Shown here in pieces: positions 18,432 to 22,438 of a stretch of DNA of 22,438 nt (its first letter is position 1; every line of letters begins with the position of its first letter). The notes beneath the pieces were generated by a model. The model saw only the letters and a list, made by a program, of their open reading frames with translations, searched no databases and had not been told where the DNA came from. The DNA lies in assembly GCA_900095095.1 (NCBI GenBank), contig FMBT01000258.1:1-22438 (forward strand), given 5' to 3'. This stretch comes from Fragilariopsis cylindrus CCMP1102. Its lineage: Eukaryota > Bacillariophyta > Bacillariophyceae > Bacillariales > Bacillariaceae. The position numbers were made by a program, and so were the translations under genes.

Positions 18432-18790
18432 GTATCTTGATTCGAAATTTTTAACTGACCAATGAGATGATTGTGCTGTTCGAACATAAAATAACCTACA
18501 GTTTCAGGTTTTTATCGCAACCCAAAAGAAAAATCGATACTATTTTTATTTTTTGAAAGAAAAAAGAACAGATCTTTGTGAATGAATCGAATCACGAGTC
18601 AGGTCATCAGTGCCTTTGCTTTCTACCGGTATTTCATCTTGCTTCACTTATTTCTTAAGAATAATTCTTTCACAATATTGACCAACAAGATTGACCAAGA
18701 TTCAATTGACACATGATAATGCCTTCAATTTTACGGTATGTGGTATGCCTTACGGGAGTACAATAACGGGTATTACATGGAACTCATCAT
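18432..18790 (-). repeat. Promoter-side module, third copy (inverted), gene absent
   Basis: 18432-18641 is an inverted, diverged copy of 11611-11837 with the same anchors in the same order, including the ATTGG/CCAAT site and the AAAACCTGAAACTG core. 18641-18790 extends it with the block (ACAAGATTGACCAAGA ... TGCCTTACGG) also found at 15252-15315. No gene follows it downstream on the minus strand. Confidence 0.7.
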
Positions 18791-18918
18791 ATCATTCAAT
18801 CAGTGATCGCGTCAACAAAGAATACTGTCACGTACCGGTATATAACAATAAACAATACTCCAATTAATTGTTGTTTACGGAACCTGTAGAACCTCCCTCC
18901 CCGCCACACCACTACATC

Positions 18919-18945
18919 AGAAGAAGAAGAAGAAGAAGAAGAGGA
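18919..18945. repeat. GAA triplet microsatellite upstream of phytocyanin A
   Basis: About seven AGA/GAA units in the presumed promoter of the gene at 19014, about 70-95 bp before its ATG. Confidence 0.85.
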
Positions 18946-19013
18946 AAAAAAAAGGTGCATACCAATACCGTACCGACGCAATAGCCAAATAATTGATTAT
19001 ATTCTACAAATAA

Positions 19014-19970
19014 ATGATGACATCTTGTTTTTCTACTTTCATGTTGTCGTCAACAACGACGTTCGCTGTTGTCGCCTTTACTATTGCGACGACTCTGTTT
19101 CTATCATCGACAGCAGTAGTACCGGTATCAGCAGCAGTTTTAACAGTTAATAATTGGTATTTACCGTATGAGGGACCAAAAGCATTAACTGCCAATGTTG
19201 GTGATACAATTATTTTTGAATGGGGTGAAGGACATAATGTTTACATACATCCAACAATGAATTGTGAAAATTTAGATGAAATATATGTTGGTGATACTAG
19301 TCCAACATCATATACATTCACAGATGCTTGGGTTGATGTTGATGTTAATGGAACAGAAATGTTTTTTGCATGTGATATTGGTAGTGGTTCACATTGTAAA
19401 GCTGGTAAGTACGACAATGTATGTAAATCAGTGTAATATGTAGATTGGAATTGTAAAGAACTCACTTTTTTTATGTTGTCTTATATTTTATTTTTCTTGC
19501 GATCATGATGATTTAAATGATGATGATATATATATATAGGTCAAAACTTAATTGTTACTTTATTTCCTGCTACTACTTCATCTCCAGCAATAACACCACT
19601 ACCAGAATGTAATAGTATTTGTAATCTTGTCGTCGGGGACGAGGATGGAGGAAGTAATAGTACTTTAAAAAATCCTGAAACTGTTGTGGAATATAATTGG
19701 AATCCAAGAGTACCAACATGTTCCTCTAATATTGGTTCCTGTGAAACTGAAAGTTGTGCGACATTAGAAAGAAAACTTCCATCCTTCAATGCAGATTTAA
19801 ATGTATGTACTAGTCATCAAATTGGTTTACAAGAAGCTGGATGTGAATGTGAAAATAGTAGTAGTAGTGCGAGTATTCCTAGTGGGATTATTGATCTTAC
19901 TTCACGAACATTATTTTCATTTTCATCGATGGTGGTACCATTAGTAACAGTACTATTAGTAGCAAAGTAA
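19014..19970 (+). CDS. Phytocyanin-type blue copper protein A, probably membrane-anchored
   Basis: Exon 1 is 19014-19404 and exon 2 is 19540-19970; together 273 residues. A signal peptide lies at about 1-41 (hydrophobic core AVVAFTIATTLFL, cleavage near VSA-A). The cupredoxin domain is about 42-140: VNNWYLPYEG, VGDTIIFEW, GHNVYIHP with Cu ligand H74, then MFFACDIGSGSHC with C120 and H127. The axial ligand is Gln132 in AGQNLIVTL, contributed by exon 2 and as in stellacyanins. C84 and C128 may pair. A second, Cys-rich region of about 120 residues (PECNSICN, CSSNIGSCETESC, CTSHQIGLQEAGCECEN) follows, then a Ser-rich stretch and a hydrophobic end (MVVPLVTVLLVA) fitting a GPI-type or membrane anchor. 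Known: phytocyanins are extracellular electron-transfer or wall-associated proteins. Convergent with its paralogue at 20720. Confidence 0.88.
19405..19539 (+). other. Intron of phytocyanin A, 135 nt
   Basis: GTAAGT to ATATAG. It splits a Gly codon after its first base, immediately before the axial Gln. Unspliced, the frame stops at 19436 before the Gln codon. Confidence 0.9.
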
Positions 19971-20719
19971 CAGGCGCAAATTAAATCAATATTCCAACAC
20001 AATGCAATGTTATCGCTGCTTTACTACAGGCTTTTTAAAATAATGATTTTATGTGAATACTTTGTTTTACCTTACCTTCCCGTTTCGTCATCATTCATTT
20101 TTATTATTACTATTATCGTTATCATTATTATCTTCCGTATCATTATTATCTTCCGTGGTACCTGCCGTACTTTCTCAGATTTTTTTGTCGGTATCATGTC
20201 TAGCTAGCTAACTAGTAGAGTAGCGTTACACTAGAGTGACAGTGCGTCATCGATCTCATTCCTCGAAATGGTACAATTAATTAGCTAGTTGAATCGAATT
20301 GGATTTGAATTAAGATGTTAATGGCGCCACCCCCCTTGGTGGAGGGAGTGAGTCATCAGCAATAACTGCAATCGAAAGAATAACAGCGGTACTACGTCAC
20401 AAACGATCGTGTTACGTTGTTCGTCTGGATAGCTAAGGACTTTCAAAAAAGGAACAAGAATAATTTTTTTGGGAGGACTGCCGCAAATACAGTACAGTAC
20501 TCAGTACAGTAACAGTAACAGTAACAGTAACAGGCTATCGTCTATATTGTAGATAATTATAATTGGATGAAGATACGTAAACACAAAGATTTGCCAATGA
20601 ATTGAAGGAATCAAATCAAATCAAATCAAATCAAGTGAATTTATGAATAGATAAATCATCACATCATTCTTTCCATTCCACATAACATTAATAATTTAAC
20701 TTTGCGCTTATTTTTCTAT
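19971..20719. other. Spacer between convergent phytocyanin genes
   Basis: No gene. It carries both 3' flanks, a TTATTATC-rich patch near 20100-20155, and from 20270 a block duplicated at the right edge of the window. Confidence 0.6.
20270..20620. repeat. Segmental duplication, copy 1
   Basis: Matches 22042-22438 in the same orientation. Shared anchors in order are TGGTACAA, TAGCTAG.TGAATCGAAT, CAGCAATAACTGCAAT, AAACGATCGTGTTA.GTTGTT, CGTCTGGATA, GTACTCAGTACAGTA, GTAACAGGCTATCGTCTAT, TTGGATGAA and CCAATGAATTGAAGGAATC. It contains an ACAGTA/AACAGT microsatellite (20480-20531) and an AATCA pentamer run (about 20605-20632). Confidence 0.9.
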
Positions 20720-21418
20720 TTATACTACAACTGCTGCTGCTACTAAAAGTGCTGCTGCTGCTGCTGGTGCGATCATTGCTGGACCAGTCGCAGCACTACT
20801 ACCACTATCATCCATATCTTCAGGAGAAGTCATATCCATGTCCATATTCGTACCCACGCCTTTTCCTACAGTAACAACTACACTTTGTCCTGTTAAGTTA
20901 GGTTATGTTATTATATTAATCACGAACGATCATGACCACAACAAAACGAAGGTAAAGAAGACGAGACAAAGTAAGCAGTGTAAGTGAGTGTATCGCATTT
21001 TGTTTACAAATTGTAACAATAGCATTACAATAACAATAACTAAAAATATATCTAATTTTATAACACAGACAAGATTTATTGTATTTTACTACTAGTACTT
21101 ACCGTTTTGACAATGTGCACCTCCACCAATATCACATGCAAAGAAGATATCTTTTCCACCATCCGCATCAGTAAATGTATAGGATGCTGGACTAGTATCA
21201 CCAACAAATATTACACCATCTAAATCACAACTATTTGTTGGATGAATATAAACATTATGTCCAGTATCCCACCCTGAAAAAGAAATTGTATCACCAACTT
21301 GTGCTGTAAAAACTATATCTGTTCCAATAAACGGTAAAAACCAATTACCAATTGTAACATCCCCTGCGGATGCAACTACCGACATAGTCGCGATAAGGAG
21401 GGCGGTGAATTTCATCAT
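20720..21418 (-). CDS. Phytocyanin-type blue copper protein B, probably membrane-anchored
   Basis: Exon 1 is 21418-21103 and exon 2 is 20889-20720; together 161 residues. The signal peptide is about 1-18 (KFTALLIATMSVVASA). The cupredoxin domain has GNWFLPFIG, VGDTISF, GHNVYIHP with H54, IFFACDIGGGAHC with C95 and H102, and axial Gln107 in GQSVVVTVG. C64 and C103 may pair. After the domain there is a short Met/Asp-rich segment (TNMDMDMTSPEDMDD) and a hydrophobic Ala/Val-rich end, fitting a GPI-type signal or membrane anchor. It lacks the Cys-rich second region of protein A. The shared sequence (VYIHP, VGDTSP.SYTFTDA, FFACDIG) and identical intron position and phase make the two genes paralogues. 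Inferred role: surface copper or electron-transfer protein; the substrate is unknown. Confidence 0.88.
20890..21102 (-). other. Intron of phytocyanin B, 213 nt
   Basis: On the minus strand GTAAGT to TTAACAG, splitting the Gly codon after its first base, just before the axial Gln, exactly as in gene A. Confidence 0.9.
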
Positions 21419-22041
21419 TTTGTATTAGTATATTAGGATCAGTATTAGTATTAGTATTAGTATTTTGAATTAACTTAGAGTAAAGTAGAGTAAAGTTATG
21501 ATTGTTTATATTATTACGACGATATCTTTTATCGTATGTTCTTCGTGTCAGAATATTTATTTTGAATGATCAACAAAAATGACCCGATCCAATTTACTGT
21601 CCGAGTATGTCTTCTTCAACACGGGTTGAGAATTCTGATTGGAGCGTATTTTAGAATTACTATATTAAAAAAGATATTACAATTGTACAGCACAGTACAA
21701 TGATGTGAAGGTTAATCAATGTTCTTTATGATGACGAAGTTGAAATTACACATCATTACTTCTAACCTACACAATGATTTGAAGATACGGTAATCAATGT
21801 TCTCTTGTGTTCTTGTTCAAATTTGACTCGAAACTGTTCGATGTGTGAGTGACGTCGTTTACTCCTGGAAAACTAATTTTGCGCGAACCTTCCAAACCGC
21901 GCACCATGTCAATTGGCTTGGCGCGGGCGTCTGGATACAAATAATACAGTAAGGCACGAATGATACCATCCGTACGTACGTACTTAGTAGGGACCAACAG
22001 TAACCCCCCCCCCCCCTACCTTACTTTGGCTTGGCGCGGGT
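21419..22041. promoter_or_regulatory. Upstream region of phytocyanin B with nested repeats
   Basis: No gene. It has an AGTATT hexamer run (about 21425-21465) in the presumed 5' UTR or promoter. A 30-bp element occurs at 21697-21726 and again at 21771-21803 (CAATGAT(G/T)TGAAG, then TAATCAATGTTCT). TTGGCTTGGCGCGGG, followed by TACAAATAATA, lies near 21915 and again near 22027. A TACG palindrome run sits near 21971-21983, and a run of 13 C at 22004-22016. Confidence 0.6.
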
Positions 22042-22438
22042 GTGGTACAAATAATACTAGAACACTAGCTAGCTGAATCGAATCGAATCGAATCGTCGAT
22101 TCTTGAATTGAATTGAATTGAATTAAGATGCTTATGGCAACAAACACACCCGTGGTGCAGGGATTCATCAGCAATAACTGCAATGGTAATAAACACAGCG
22201 GGACCAGAAACGATCGTGTTATGTTGTTCGTCTGGATAAGGACTTTTGGGACTATCGCAAATACAGTACATTACAATATAGTACTCAGTACAGTACCGTA
22301 ACAGGCTATCGTCTATCGTAAATAAATATATTTGGATGAAAAATAAGTTAACACATTATGAATTCATTCATACTATATCTACTTAGATAGAATATCAAAA
22401 GATTAGTCATGCCAATGAATTGAAGGAATCAAATCAAA
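22042..22438. repeat. Segmental duplication, copy 2 (runs off window)
   Basis: Same block as 20270-20620 with diverged microsatellites: AATCG pentamers at about 22076-22097 and TTGAA pentamers near 22105-22125. Homology is still running at the last base. In copy 1 the block ends about 100 bp from the 3' end of phytocyanin B, so a related gene may follow here too. Confidence 0.9.

Noticed and set aside
20480-20632. Spaced repeats that might suggest a CRISPR-like array
   Set aside because: They are contiguous hexamer and pentamer microsatellites without unique spacers, in eukaryotic DNA.

Overview
The window looks like nuclear DNA of a protist alga, most likely a pennate diatom. Basis: spliceosomal GT-AG introns of about 100-230 bp, AT-rich spacers full of penta- and hexanucleotide microsatellites, Asn/Asp/Ser homopolymers in the proteins, secreted proteins with signal peptides of a kind common in diatoms, and gene types known in diatoms (BTB/POZ proteins, degenerate ankyrin-type proteins, phytocyanins, a DIRS-like retroelement relic). 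The assignment is inference; no marker gene fixes the species.
Left part (1-8189). The window opens inside a minus-strand NOB1-type ribosome-biogenesis endonuclease whose 3' end lies off the edge. It is divergent from a low-complexity Asn/Asp-rich ORF. A decayed small minus-strand frame follows, then two minus-strand genes: a BTB/POZ-SAP protein (4224-5348) and an ankyrin-like protein with an N-terminal Tudor/SH3-like segment and a recent internal duplication (6534-8189).
Middle (8957-16373). A two-exon class-3 lipase carries an amphipathic 11-residue-repeat insert between its catalytic Asp and His. Next is a small intact unknown gene (12161-12451) with a truncated, frameshifted inverted copy at 14994-15190. 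Its promoter-side module recurs at 15206 and 18432-18641. Between the two copies sits a secreted-type CAP/SCP protein whose 5' third is broken into several frames. A GC-richer gene for a secreted Cys-rich protein (15670-16373) carries two frame breaks.
Right part (16374-22438). A gene-poor stretch contains a relic of a DIRS-like reverse transcriptase/RNase H on the minus strand. Then come two convergent phytocyanin (blue copper) genes, 19014-19970 (+) and 20720-21418 (-), sharing intron position and phase. Spacer DNA just downstream of the second gene is duplicated at the right edge (20270-20620 and 22042-22438), which suggests the phytocyanin array continues beyond the window.
The genes do not form one pathway. 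The stretch from 12 kb to the right edge reads as an accessory, duplication-rich region of secreted proteins and broken copies, beside a housekeeping gene (NOB1) at the left.
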